The position numbers were made by a program, and so were the translations under genes. From Candidatus Obscuribacterales bacterium (lineage in GTDB: Bacteria > Cyanobacteriota > Vampirovibrionia > Obscuribacterales > Obscuribacteraceae), in contig JAGVKB010000108.1 of assembly GCA_020050835.1 (NCBI GenBank), forward strand, positions 1-42,236: DNA of 42,236 nt, written 5' to 3'. A model generated the notes under the pieces. It saw nothing but the letters and a program-made list of their open reading frames with translations. It was not told the origin of the DNA and did not search any database. Each line of letters opens with the position of its first letter. Within the stretch, counting starts at the first letter, position 1. Positions 24,074 through 31,986 of the stretch are shown here, piece after piece.

Positions 24074-25177
24074 ATGAAAATCCATCGAGCGACGCGCGAG
24101 TACGAAGAGTGGCTGAGCAAACAGCTCACAATCGTACCGGCCGATCTCAAGCTCAAGCACGCTCACATGTCGGACGACGCTTTCGTCTTCTTGCGGGCGA
24201 CCTTCTATCGCTGGGCCCAGCACTGGCCACGTATCTGCAAAAAGCTCAACGCTGCGCCGGTAGTGAATTCACTGGCTGACGCGCACATCGAGAATTTCGG
24301 TACCTGGCGAGATTGCGAAGGGCGCCTGATCTGGGGCGTCAACGACTTCGATGAAGCGTACCCACTGCCCTACAGCAACGACCTTGTGCGGTTGGCGACC
24401 AGTGCCTACCTCGCCATTGCCGACAGGCGTGTCTCGATTCGCTTCAAGGACGCTTGCAAGGCGATTCTCGAGGGCTACAAGAAAGGCTTGAGCCGAGGTG
24501 GTCGTCCGTTTGTGCTAGGTGAAGAGCATCCCGAATTGCGCAAGATGGCCCTTGGTGTTCTGCGCGATCCGGTTCATTTCTGGCAAAAGCTCGATGGGCA
24601 AACCGGCAAGATCGAGCCGAACAAGGTGCCGGAGCCGGTAACGTCCGCGCTCGACAAAATGATGCCGGAGCGGGAGCTCAAATTCAATCTTGTCACGCGC
24701 AGAGCCGGTGAGGGGAGCCTCGGGCGGGAGCGCGTCGTGGCCCTGGCCGTCTGGCGCGGTGGTCGGATTGCACGTGAAGCCAAGGCTCTTGCTCCTTCTG
24801 CTTGGACCTGGGCCAATCCAGCCGGAGCAAATACTGCCAGCATCAAGTATCGCCAGATTCTCGAAAGCGCCATCCGCTGTCCCGACCCGTTCGTTTCGGT
24901 GGTAGACCGCTGGGTCATTCGTCGCCTCGCGCCGGATTGCTCGAGAATCGATCTCTCCGCTCTTCCGCAAGAGCGTGACGAACGGCTGCTACTGAATGCA
25001 ATGGGCTTCGAGATCGCCAACGTTCATAGCGGCAGTGGACCAGTAGCGGCCCGGGCTGTACTGAACGATCTTAAGCAACGACGCGATGATTGGTTGCAAT
25101 CAGCCGCGGAAGCGATGGCTGAGGCAACGCTCAAGGACTGGAAGTCCTGGCGGCAGAAGAACGAGTCAGACCGGTAG
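24074..25177 (+). CDS. DUF2252 family protein (kinase/phosphotransferase-like fold)
   Basis: A 367-residue protein fitting DUF2252 (PF10009). The hallmark blocks are SLADAHIENFG (D69, H71, N74), which resembles a phosphotransferase catalytic loop, and VNDFDEA (D91, D93) followed by NDLVRLATS (D103). Family members are predicted aminoglycoside phosphotransferase-like proteins without an established substrate. The protein is soluble. ATG 24074 has GAGG about 7 nt upstream. It sits 120 nt after the thioesterase gene and 162 nt before the MFS gene in the same direction, so it probably shares the long plus-strand transcript. Confidence 0.82.
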   Translation: MKIHRATREYEEWLSKQLTIVPADLKLKHAHMSDDAFVFLRATFYRWAQHWPRICKKLNAAPVVNSLADAHIENFGTWRDCEGRLIWGVNDFDEAYPLPYSNDLVRLATSAYLAIADRRVSIRFKDACKAILEGYKKGLSRGGRPFVLGEEHPELRKMALGVLRDPVHFWQKLDGQTGKIEPNKVPEPVTSALDKMMPERELKFNLVTRRAGEGSLGRERVVALAVWRGGRIAREAKALAPSAWTWANPAGANTASIKYRQILESAIRCPDPFVSVVDRWVIRRLAPDCSRIDLSALPQERDERLLLNAMGFEIANVHSGSGPVAARAVLNDLKQRRDDWLQSAAEAMAEATLKDWKSWRQKNESDR

Positions 25178-25339
25178 CGCCCTTTCTTGAAAGCAATCAT
25201 CGCGCTGATATCCAGCCGGCGTCTTCTTCTGGTCGCCTGAATTTCCCCAGGGGCGGCGCGTGGCGTCGCCCTGAGCCGGCGGTTTTGCAAGATCGCCCTC
25301 AATTGCCTGTACAAGGCCCTGGCCTAAAGGGTGTTTTAA

Positions 25340-26617
25340 ATGTTCAACGAATTCTTTGGGTTGCCGCAAAGGCTGTCCCAGCTGAGCGGAAGCGTGCGCG
25401 AAACTTTCGCCGCGTTTCGTAATCGAGACTTCCGCATCTACAGCGTCGGGCAGCTGGTCTCACTTACCGGCACCTGGATGCAATCAATCGCACTCAGCTG
25501 GATGGTCTACCAGATGACCGGTTCAGCACTCACTCTGGGAATCGTCTCTTTTGCCAGTACGGTTCCAGTGTTGCTCCTTTCATTTTTCGCCGGCGCGGTA
25601 GCTGACCGCTACGACCGCAAGCGAATCATCATGATCGCTCAGTGTATCGAGATGCTGCAAGCGGCGACACTGGCTGTTCTGGTGATTACCAACCAGTTGA
25701 CCGTGCCGTTGGTGATCATTCTGGCTGTTCTATTGGGCTTGTGCAGCGCATTCGAAATGCCTGCCAGGCAGACCTTCGTACCTGCGCTGGTCAAAGACTC
25801 CGAAATGGCCAATGCAATCGGGCTCAATTCGGCGCTCCTCAATGGCGCGCGTATGTTCGGACCGGCACTGGCCGGTGTCGTGATCGGTTTGTTCGGGGCC
25901 AGCACTTGCTTCATTTTGAACGCTGTGAGCTACCTGGTTGCATTCATCTCGCTTTACTTCATTAGCGCCGGAAGTAAGAAGCCGATCGAGAACAAGAAGC
26001 CCGTGCCCCAGACTGCGCAGAGACTCTGGCAGATCCTCAAAGAGTCGGAAGCGGTCGACATTCTCTACTTGACGGCGGCAATCAGCATCTTCGGCTTTCA
26101 GTTCAATGTCTTGATGCCGGCGATTGTAGGCAGCCTCCTGCTAGGCGATGCTCAGCAGCTCGGGCTGATTACGGCCGGCATGGGCGTCGGCTCGCTGGTA
26201 GGTTCTTTGCTGATCGCCAGTCGGGGCAGCCGGATCAACATCAAGCGTTGGCTGGGCTTCGGCTTGCTCGGGCTGACCGCCGCCATCGCTACCATTGGCT
26301 GGTCGCATTCGTTTGCGGTCTCGCTGGCAGCAGCTGCTGTGGCCGGATTCTGCTTTGCGTTTCATTTCGGGGGCTCAAACTACACAATTCAAATGAGCAT
26401 TCCCGAAGAGGTTCGCGGGCGGGTGATGGGGATTTACACCTTCTTCGTCGTGGGGCTAGCACCGTTTGGTGCCTTGATGGCCGGTTGGTTAGCCAGCAAT
26501 TTCGGTTTGACGCCGACCATCTCCCTGTCCGCCCTCGGCTGTGGTGTAGCGGCAATGATCTACCTCCGGCGTGTGAAGGCGAATCCGCCTGTTAAGCCGT
26601 CCCAGCCGAAAGGCTGA
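25340..26617 (+). CDS. Major facilitator superfamily exporter (EntS/MFS_3-like)
   Basis: A 425-residue inner-membrane transporter with about 12 transmembrane helices. The conserved first-half features are F-R-N-R-D-F-R near residue 26, the helix 2-3 loop GAVADRYDRKR and an E-M-P-A-R-Q segment typical of the MFS_3/enterobactin exporter-like branch. A cytosolic linker of about 30 residues (about 215-240) separates the two six-helix halves. Such proteins expel small molecules with proton antiport; the substrate is unknown. The start is the first in-frame ATG, with AAAGG upstream. It ends the plus-strand gene run, closed by a strong terminator 30 nt downstream. Confidence 0.92.
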   Translation: MFNEFFGLPQRLSQLSGSVRETFAAFRNRDFRIYSVGQLVSLTGTWMQSIALSWMVYQMTGSALTLGIVSFASTVPVLLLSFFAGAVADRYDRKRIIMIAQCIEMLQAATLAVLVITNQLTVPLVIILAVLLGLCSAFEMPARQTFVPALVKDSEMANAIGLNSALLNGARMFGPALAGVVIGLFGASTCFILNAVSYLVAFISLYFISAGSKKPIENKKPVPQTAQRLWQILKESEAVDILYLTAAISIFGFQFNVLMPAIVGSLLLGDAQQLGLITAGMGVGSLVGSLLIASRGSRINIKRWLGFGLLGLTAAIATIGWSHSFAVSLAAAAVAGFCFAFHFGGSNYTIQMSIPEEVRGRVMGIYTFFVVGLAPFGALMAGWLASNFGLTPTISLSALGCGVAAMIYLRRVKANPPVKPSQPKG

Positions 26618-26646
26618 ATGTCCACAGGCAAACGTGTAATTTCAGG

Positions 26647-26688
26647 CGGACGGGCAGCGATTTCAATTGCTCCCGTCCGTTTTTTTTT
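26647..26688 (+). terminator. Strong intrinsic terminator of the 22-26.6 kb gene run
   Basis: An 8-bp GC-rich stem (CGGACGGG 26647-26654 with CCCGTCCG 26672-26679) is followed directly by nine T (26680-26688). It starts 30 nt after the MFS stop codon. Confidence 0.95.
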
Positions 26689-26879
26689 GAGTTTTTCTAG
26701 TAGTTGTTATAGTAAGTGGCGATGTATTCTGACCGTACTGAGAATGTGAACACACGTGTTCACAAATTCCGATTCGAACCGGCTTACTTTTTTGTCGATC
26801 ATTTGCTCGTCCAATCAATCTATTTTTGGGAAAGACTTTATTGGTTGAAGTACGCTCAAGGAGATCCGGCTGGTAAGAA

Positions 26880-28034
26880 ATGATTTCAGTTGCTCGAGCT
26901 ACTTTCTGTGTCCTGTTGCTCGTCAGTTTTGTTCTGGCTTTGCCTGGGCTCGCCGATGAGATTCGCAAGGGAGGTTTCGCTTCGGCGGTCGGGGAGTTTT
27001 ACCGGCTGCGGAGTATTGAGAAATCCGAGCCGCGTAAGCTGTGGAAATCAACCTTGGATGATGCGGTCAAAGCTACCGCTGCCGGTGATAACAAGACCGC
27101 CGAAGCGATGTTCAGAAAAGCTTTGAAAATAGCACGGGACAATCAACTGCCGCCGGCAAAGTCAATTTTGGCGCTTGATGGACTGAGCAATCTTTGCCTG
27201 AAAGCTCACCGCTGTTCGGAAGCGGAAGCGTTCTTGAAGTCCAAGCTGATGCTGTTGCCGAGTGACAGCAGTCTCTACGCTGGGCAATTAGTGCCCACCA
27301 CTCTCGCTCTCGGACTTACATATCGCTGTCTTAATAAGAAGGAGCTGGCGATCAAGCAATTCAGGCTGGTGCTGGATCTCGAGCAAAAGAGCAGAGTAAC
27401 CAGATACAGTCGGATTGCTGCATTCCGTCTAGCCGAGAGCTATCAGTCCGTTGGCGATCAGAAAAGGCAGGAAGTTACCTGTCGCTGGTTTCTTCAGGTG
27501 CTGAATCAGCCAGAGACGCAAGATGATGTAATGTTCTGGACCTGCCGGATGCTAGGAGACATCTGCCTGGGCAAGCGCGAATTCAAGGAAGCGGAACGCC
27601 TGTTTGAGCAGTGCTTGCAAATGCCTGCGGATACGAAAGGTCTGTCTTTCAAGGACCAGATAGCAATCCTCAGGTTGCTTGGCGATTGTTACCTTTTGCA
27701 GGGACGTCTGGTCGAGGCGGAAGATTGTTATCGCAAAGGGCTAGCTAGAGCCGGAAGCCGAAAGGATCTAATTGAGCTTAGCTGCGGGCTGCAATTAGGT
27801 CTCGCCGATGTCCTTACGGCGACGCAGAAGTATGAGGAATCTGAGCTGTTATACAAGAAAGCTTTGGCTGATCTGTCTGTGCTTCCGGGACAGAATGACA
27901 GAGTCCTGGCCGAGCAGATGCAGCGGTATGCCAAGCTTCTAAAAGTCACCGGACGCAAGCGAGAGTATGACAATCTCCAGCAAAAGAGATTAAAGATGCT
28001 GAGAAGAGCGGCATTGAACTCGGGAAAGCGGTAG
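26880..28034 (+). CDS. Secreted or periplasmic TPR-repeat protein
   Basis: A 384-residue protein with an N-terminal signal peptide (hydrophobic about 7-24, likely cleavage near ALPGLA) and about seven tetratricopeptide-like helical pairs covering about 55-370, with typical A-x-x-x-[FY] and L-G-x-x-Y/C-x positions. No catalytic motif is seen; TPR arrays act as protein-binding scaffolds. The nearest Shine-Dalgarno (AAGGAGA) is about 15 nt before the ATG, longer than usual, but an in-frame stop immediately upstream excludes earlier starts. It converges with another TPR gene, leaving only 28 nt between stops. It is probably transcribed from the AT-rich region 26700-26870. Confidence 0.85.
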   Translation: MISVARATFCVLLLVSFVLALPGLADEIRKGGFASAVGEFYRLRSIEKSEPRKLWKSTLDDAVKATAAGDNKTAEAMFRKALKIARDNQLPPAKSILALDGLSNLCLKAHRCSEAEAFLKSKLMLLPSDSSLYAGQLVPTTLALGLTYRCLNKKELAIKQFRLVLDLEQKSRVTRYSRIAAFRLAESYQSVGDQKRQEVTCRWFLQVLNQPETQDDVMFWTCRMLGDICLGKREFKEAERLFEQCLQMPADTKGLSFKDQIAILRLLGDCYLLQGRLVEAEDCYRKGLARAGSRKDLIELSCGLQLGLADVLTATQKYEESELLYKKALADLSVLPGQNDRVLAEQMQRYAKLLKVTGRKREYDNLQQKRLKMLRRAALNSGKR

Positions 28035-28062
28035 ACATCTGCCGGTTTTCTTGGCTCGATTG

Positions 28063-28572
28063 TTAGTTCTGCAGGCGAATCAACTCCTTCACGATCTCGC
28101 TTGCTTCCTGGAAGCGAGACGCCCGGAAGTAGGCCTGTCCGACTATCCCTAAACGAGACGCCAGATTGGTTGTGTCGCAGACCTTCCGATTGTTGAAATA
28201 GTCCAGAACATGCTTAACGTGTTCATTCGAGAGCGCAAACCGCTGCTGCATGACGTAGCATTCGGCTAGTAAGAGATTGATCTGGCAGAACAGATCGTCG
28301 TTTTCCCTTCTGGCATTCTTCATAATCTGCTGCGCTCGCAAAGCTAGAAGCTCTGCCTTTCGGGGGCGACGCTCTCCCAGATAGACGAAGCTCAGCCCAA
28401 CTAGGATTGATATTAAGTAACCGTCGGAGTCGGCTGTCTTGCGAGTTAGTGTTAGTGCGTTGCGATACAACCGCTTTGCCATTTTTCGATTGCCTTGTGA
28501 CTGCGCAGAATGAGCAGATGAGAGATAGATACTGATGGTTTTGTCAAAAATGCGGTCGAGCGAAATGTCCAT
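28063..28572 (-). CDS. Small TPR-like helical repeat protein
   Basis: A 169-residue all-helical protein with about four TPR-like pairs (S-x-x-x-G-x-x-x-x-A-x-x-L/Y spacing around 20-165). It has no signal peptide, so it is probably cytosolic, unlike the convergent secreted TPR protein. The start is supported by GGAAGG 6 nt before the ATG. Only 28 nt separates its stop from that of its neighbour, and no terminator hairpin lies between them, so the two transcripts may overlap at their 3' ends. It is likely a protein-interaction adaptor; the partner is unknown. Confidence 0.78.
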   Translation of the reverse strand: MDISLDRIFDKTISIYLSSAHSAQSQGNRKMAKRLYRNALTLTRKTADSDGYLISILVGLSFVYLGERRPRKAELLALRAQQIMKNARRENDDLFCQINLLLAECYVMQQRFALSNEHVKHVLDYFNNRKVCDTTNLASRLGIVGQAYFRASRFQEASEIVKELIRLQN

Positions 28573-28896
28573 TGCAATCCTTCCGGTAGATTTTGATCAG
28601 AGCTGAGTGCTGCGGGAGGTTTCGCGGCAAGCGATAGGCCTTGCTGCGAAGCATAGGCACGGCTGGTCAAAGGCAGGTCAAAGTGCTTGAGTAACCATTG
28701 CGCTTTATCACAAGTAGCGCTTCGGTGCCGATTGGCTCGACGGCGGAGATGTCTTGCCAATACTGCATCTCGGGTACGCTGCGCAAGCTCGCGCAGCGAC
28801 TGATTCCAACTTTGTCCTCCCTAATTAGGCTGCCGTTTTCGTAGACGATCGCAGGAATCGCTAGGGTCAGCGAAGCAGAGAGCGGGAGGAAAATAG
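28573..28896. other. Divergent intergenic region
   Basis: It separates two divergently transcribed genes and should hold both promoters. A 7-bp hairpin (28778-28784 with 28791-28797) lies about 100 nt before the plus-strand start. No gene is seen. Confidence 0.4.
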
Positions 28897-30159
28897 ATGG
28901 CTACAGAGACGTGCATTGAAAGCAATGAGAATCAAACAGTTACTAGGACAGATCGCAGTGAAAATGCAATCGATGAAGCCAGCTCGGGCAAGGGCGATCT
29001 AATCGGAAAACAGAGACAGCATTCGGACAGCCTCAAGAAGGGTGCCAAAAGCGGGATTACGGATAGCTTCGGTAAGCCGGACTTTTTCGATAGTTCGACC
29101 GCTAAGTCAGCTGACTACAGCGCCGCCTATCAGCACGGCGATCTCGTTGCCGCTTACCAACGCGTCCGTGACTCGCAGCTGGCTACCGGTGAAATGCAGC
29201 CTGGCGTAGATCAGCCTCCCGCAGCCGGAGATGTCCAACCCGGAGCAAACGGCGACAAACAGCCGGACTTTGGAGGTATCGACCCGGTGGGCGATTCAGG
29301 CAAACCTCCGCTCGGTGATGTACAGCCAATCGACGCGGTGGCCGTGGTGGATCACGGACCCGGCAAAATGATCGAGAAAAATTCAGAGCTCGAGGTGAGC
29401 TACAACAAAGCGCTTGGAATGAAGGTGACAACTTTGCCCGATGGCACGATGGTCAGCGAAGACCGACAGGGCAATAAGATCGTCGATTCAACAGACGGCT
29501 CTTCAACGCGATACAACGCTGCCGATGGTTCGATCACTCATACAGATAAGGATGGTACCGAAACTACGATTCCCAAAGGTGTCAGTCACACAGTCGACGA
29601 CAAAGGTACGCAGACAGTGGTGAAGTCTGATGGCTCCATCATTGTGGTCACTAAAGATGCCGATCGAACGGAATTCAACACCGACGAATCCGTCGTTCAC
29701 TACGACCGCAACGGAAAGCAGGCGGAAACAGTGACGGTCGATGAAAATGGAGCAGTCTGGAAGACCAAGCCAGATGGTTCCTGGTCGGAGAAGAAGCAGG
29801 ATGGCACACTGGTTGAGTTCGACAAGAAAAAGGACGAGAAAAAGACCACTCTTCCCGACAAAACTGAAGTAACGGAGTACGGCGACGGCACGAAAGTAGT
29901 AGCGCTGCCGGACGGACTCCAAACGATTCGCTACAACCCGGACAAATCGGTGACTTCGGAAACCAAGCACAAGGATGGCAGCATCACCAGCACTTCTGTT
30001 CCAGAAGGTGGCAGCCATGCCGTAACCCGCGATGGTACCCAAGCCGTTGTCGATAGCGATGGCAAGATAATTGTGGTCGACAAGAACGGCAATCGCTCTG
30101 AGTTTTATTCAGGCAGAATCCTGCGTCGCTTCGATCCTGCTGCGAAGGAGCTTCCGTAA
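28897..30159 (+). CDS. YD/Asp-Gly repeat protein with shared EASSG...SGITxSFGKP N-terminal module
   Basis: A 420-residue hydrophilic protein without a classical signal peptide. Residues about 27-65 form a module (EASSGKG, then HSDSLKKG, then KSGITDSFGKP) shared with the protein at 37463. Residues about 95-150 are Pro/Gly/Asp-rich and repetitive (QPG, GDVQP). From about 165 to the end it consists of RHS/YD-like beta repeats (x-DG-x-x-x-x-x-x-D-x-x-G) with a C-terminal F-D-x-x-x-K-E-L-P end. RHS-type strands usually form extracellular beta shells; here no core toxin or hyperconserved RHS cleavage motif is seen. The start is supported by GGGAGG about 8 nt upstream. Secretion by a non-Sec route is inference. 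Confidence 0.8.
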   Translation: MATETCIESNENQTVTRTDRSENAIDEASSGKGDLIGKQRQHSDSLKKGAKSGITDSFGKPDFFDSSTAKSADYSAAYQHGDLVAAYQRVRDSQLATGEMQPGVDQPPAAGDVQPGANGDKQPDFGGIDPVGDSGKPPLGDVQPIDAVAVVDHGPGKMIEKNSELEVSYNKALGMKVTTLPDGTMVSEDRQGNKIVDSTDGSSTRYNAADGSITHTDKDGTETTIPKGVSHTVDDKGTQTVVKSDGSIIVVTKDADRTEFNTDESVVHYDRNGKQAETVTVDENGAVWKTKPDGSWSEKKQDGTLVEFDKKKDEKKTTLPDKTEVTEYGDGTKVVALPDGLQTIRYNPDKSVTSETKHKDGSITSTSVPEGGSHAVTRDGTQAVVDSDGKIIVVDKNGNRSEFYSGRILRRFDPAAKELP

Positions 30160-30195
30160 GGACGGACGTCAGAAATAGGAAGAGGCTAGCAAGAG

Positions 30196-30235
30196 AGAAC
30201 GATTGGAGTGGGGCTTCTCCCACTCCAATCGTTCT
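30196..30235 (+). terminator. Hairpin terminator after the YD-repeat gene
   Basis: A 17-bp perfect stem (30196-30212 with 30219-30235, loop 6 nt) lies 37 nt after the stop codon. It is followed by TAATAG rather than a T run, so it may act bidirectionally or stabilise the 3' end. Confidence 0.7.
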
Positions 30236-30419
30236 TAATAGATTGCAACCGAACGGTCTATCTACAGCCGTTTGCATATAACCTGTTGTAATCCTCCTGC
30301 GCGAGAAAAAAGCTCTGGTCCCTCAACGGCAGGCTGGTGGATAAGGCAGAGCTAAATTCACCGGGAAAACATCTCGAAGATCTAGGAGCGCGCTGGAAGT
30401 ATTGACGGGGGGTCAACTT

Positions 30420-30956
30420 ATGTCGGTTCAATTGGACAGTTCGAAAGAAAGTGTGCTGACGGCAACCATGCACTCGAGCAGCGGTGTTAAGTCCAAATCA
30501 GCTCATTCACAGATTGTCCAACATAAGCCGCCTGTTGAGCAGCGGCCTGTTGTTGAATCTTCTCCGGGTGAGCTGTCGCTGAATACTACTCTCTGGTTTA
30601 TAGTTTGCGGCCTTCTCCTGGCAGTTACCGGAATTTCCTTTTCATTTGGTTGGTTTCTTGCGCCGTTGCAGTTCTGCGCAACGATCGCTGCGTTGATTGG
30701 TTCTGGTGTAGCCTTCATAGCCGGGTCAATGTCCTGGCCACAAGGTGCATCACCAAGCGATTATGACTACGAACAATCGAATGATTGGGAGCCAGTTCAG
30801 AAAACACTCAATTCAGCACTCTGGTTTGTCTTTGGCGGAATTTGTCTGGGCGGAGCAATGGTTGGCATAGCTGCTCACGCAGTCACAATTATGGCTGTCT
30901 GCTTGGGCTCTGCACTGGTTAGCTGCGTAACGGGCTACGGTATCTGGGAAGTCTAA
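30420..30956 (+). CDS. Internally duplicated four-helix membrane protein
   Basis: A 178-residue protein: a polar, Ser-rich N-terminal tail (1-58) and two related hairpins of two transmembrane helices each (about 60-110 and 130-178). The halves align at L-N-x-x-L-W-F-(I/V) followed by a Gly-rich helix, which suggests internal duplication. No known motif is present. ATG 30420 is chosen because GGGGGG lies 7 nt upstream; the TTG at 30402 is less likely. It follows the YD-repeat gene in the same direction but behind a hairpin, so it may be transcribed separately. Confidence 0.75.
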   Translation: MSVQLDSSKESVLTATMHSSSGVKSKSAHSQIVQHKPPVEQRPVVESSPGELSLNTTLWFIVCGLLLAVTGISFSFGWFLAPLQFCATIAALIGSGVAFIAGSMSWPQGASPSDYDYEQSNDWEPVQKTLNSALWFVFGGICLGGAMVGIAAHAVTIMAVCLGSALVSCVTGYGIWEV

Positions 30957-31131
30957 ACTCCTCACGGCAGCTTGCCTGCCCTGGAAGTTGTCAGAATCAT
31001 TGGACGATTGTTTCGAGAGCTTTTCTCTAACTACCCGATGAAATCCGGGCATTGTCGATTGAATCGTCATTGGTAGAGAGCGTAAGCTGCACTCCAATAG
31101 GTGAAATCCGATTCCGCGCCGAGAAGAATTT

Positions 31132-31175
31132 TGGGGTGTTCGCGCGAGGTATCGCTAGCGACTCTGAATACCCCA
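31132..31175. promoter_or_regulatory. Hairpin in the long leader region
   Basis: TGGGGTGTTC (31132-31141) pairs with GAATACCCCA (31166-31175), 10 bp including one G-T wobble, with AATT flanks that can extend it. It lies 176 nt after the preceding stop and could be a terminator without a T run, or part of a larger RNA. Confidence 0.4.
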
Positions 31176-31293
31176 CGAATTGACATGCGATTCGCTCGCT
31201 GTGGTTTGCGGGAGCTGCGCTAGGTTTTAAACGCTTTCAAAATGATGTACGCCCGGTCTTTGCTCGGCTGTCCTGAGACTACTATGATATGAG

Positions 31294-31421
31294 GCGGGCT
31301 GAGGTAAACCTGATTCAGGAAAGGAGCCCTGAGCTCAAGTCTGGAAGACCAGGTGCTCTTACTTTCCCATTACGAGGGAGAGGTTAGACGCCAGACAATA
31401 TTGCCGCTCTGGCAAAGAGCG
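31294..31421 (+). ncRNA. Candidate structured RNA upstream of the CPBP gene
   Basis: Several nested helices occur with no plausible protein frame: GTCTGG (31339-31344) with CCAGAC (31391-31396), enclosing CTTTCCC (31362-31368) with GGGAGAG (31376-31382); then CGCTCT (31405-31410) with AGAGCG (31416-31421) around a GGCAA loop. Upstream, CCTGA/TCAGG and GCTGAGG/CCTGAGC can pair near 31298-31335. It matches no riboswitch or housekeeping RNA that I recognise. The orientation is assumed to be that of the downstream genes. Confidence 0.35.
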
Positions 31422-31766
31422 ACGCATGAATTGTTCCCCGTATCCTGCGGCTACGGAGGTTGCCGTTGTAGTACCACTGGTATGTATTTACGTTGATAAT
31501 CTGCTTGTATTAGCAAACCACTTTAATTTAGTTTGGATTATCTTTAACTCGTTTCATCTCCTGGGAATATCGATAAACCTGCCAATCTAAGCCAGTTTCA
31601 TTAGCTTGAACATTCAATTTGGCAGGTGGTTACTGCAGCGGCTCACTTCGGCGAATCTGATTGCGTGTCATCGGTTGGTGCAATCGTGCGCCGAGTCACC
31701 TTTACGAATGCGCTTGGCGTTGTTGCGCTAAGGCTTGCATTCTCGTTTAAAGAAAGGAGGTGGTTG

Positions 31767-31799
31767 ATGAGGATCAGTCTCCTGGTCAACTGTGTCTGA
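31767..31799 (+). CDS. Possible 10-residue leader peptide
   Basis: A very strong Shine-Dalgarno (AAAGGAGG, 31753-31760) lies 6 nt before an ATG that encodes only MRISLLVNCV and stops. It is 187 nt before the CPBP protease start. A GC-rich inverted repeat (around CCGACGTCGG, near 31855) follows, as in attenuation leaders. Alternatively the ribosome binding site serves nothing and is chance. Confidence 0.4.
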   Translation: MRISLLVNCV

Positions 31800-31986
31800 A
31801 TACGGGTCTAATTTAGCTCCCGTGCGGAGCCCAGACTCGGAGAAGCCCGGCCGCCGACGTCGGTCCTCTTCTGTATCAACCTGGTTCTGGATGGTCTTCT
31901 CGAGCGCCGAGAGCCAGGTTAGAGTCGGCACTCGCAACAACCCTTGTGTTTTGAGTCCATTCCTTGTCGTCCACGGGGGAACAGCT

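Noticed and set aside
28897..30159. Rhs/polymorphic toxin reading of the YD-repeat gene
   Set aside because: No RHS core cleavage motif, no toxin domain after it, no immunity gene next to it.
31294..31335. TPP riboswitch-like pieces (CTGAG, ACCTGAT)
   Set aside because: The two boxes are only a few bases apart and the rest of the conserved core is missing.
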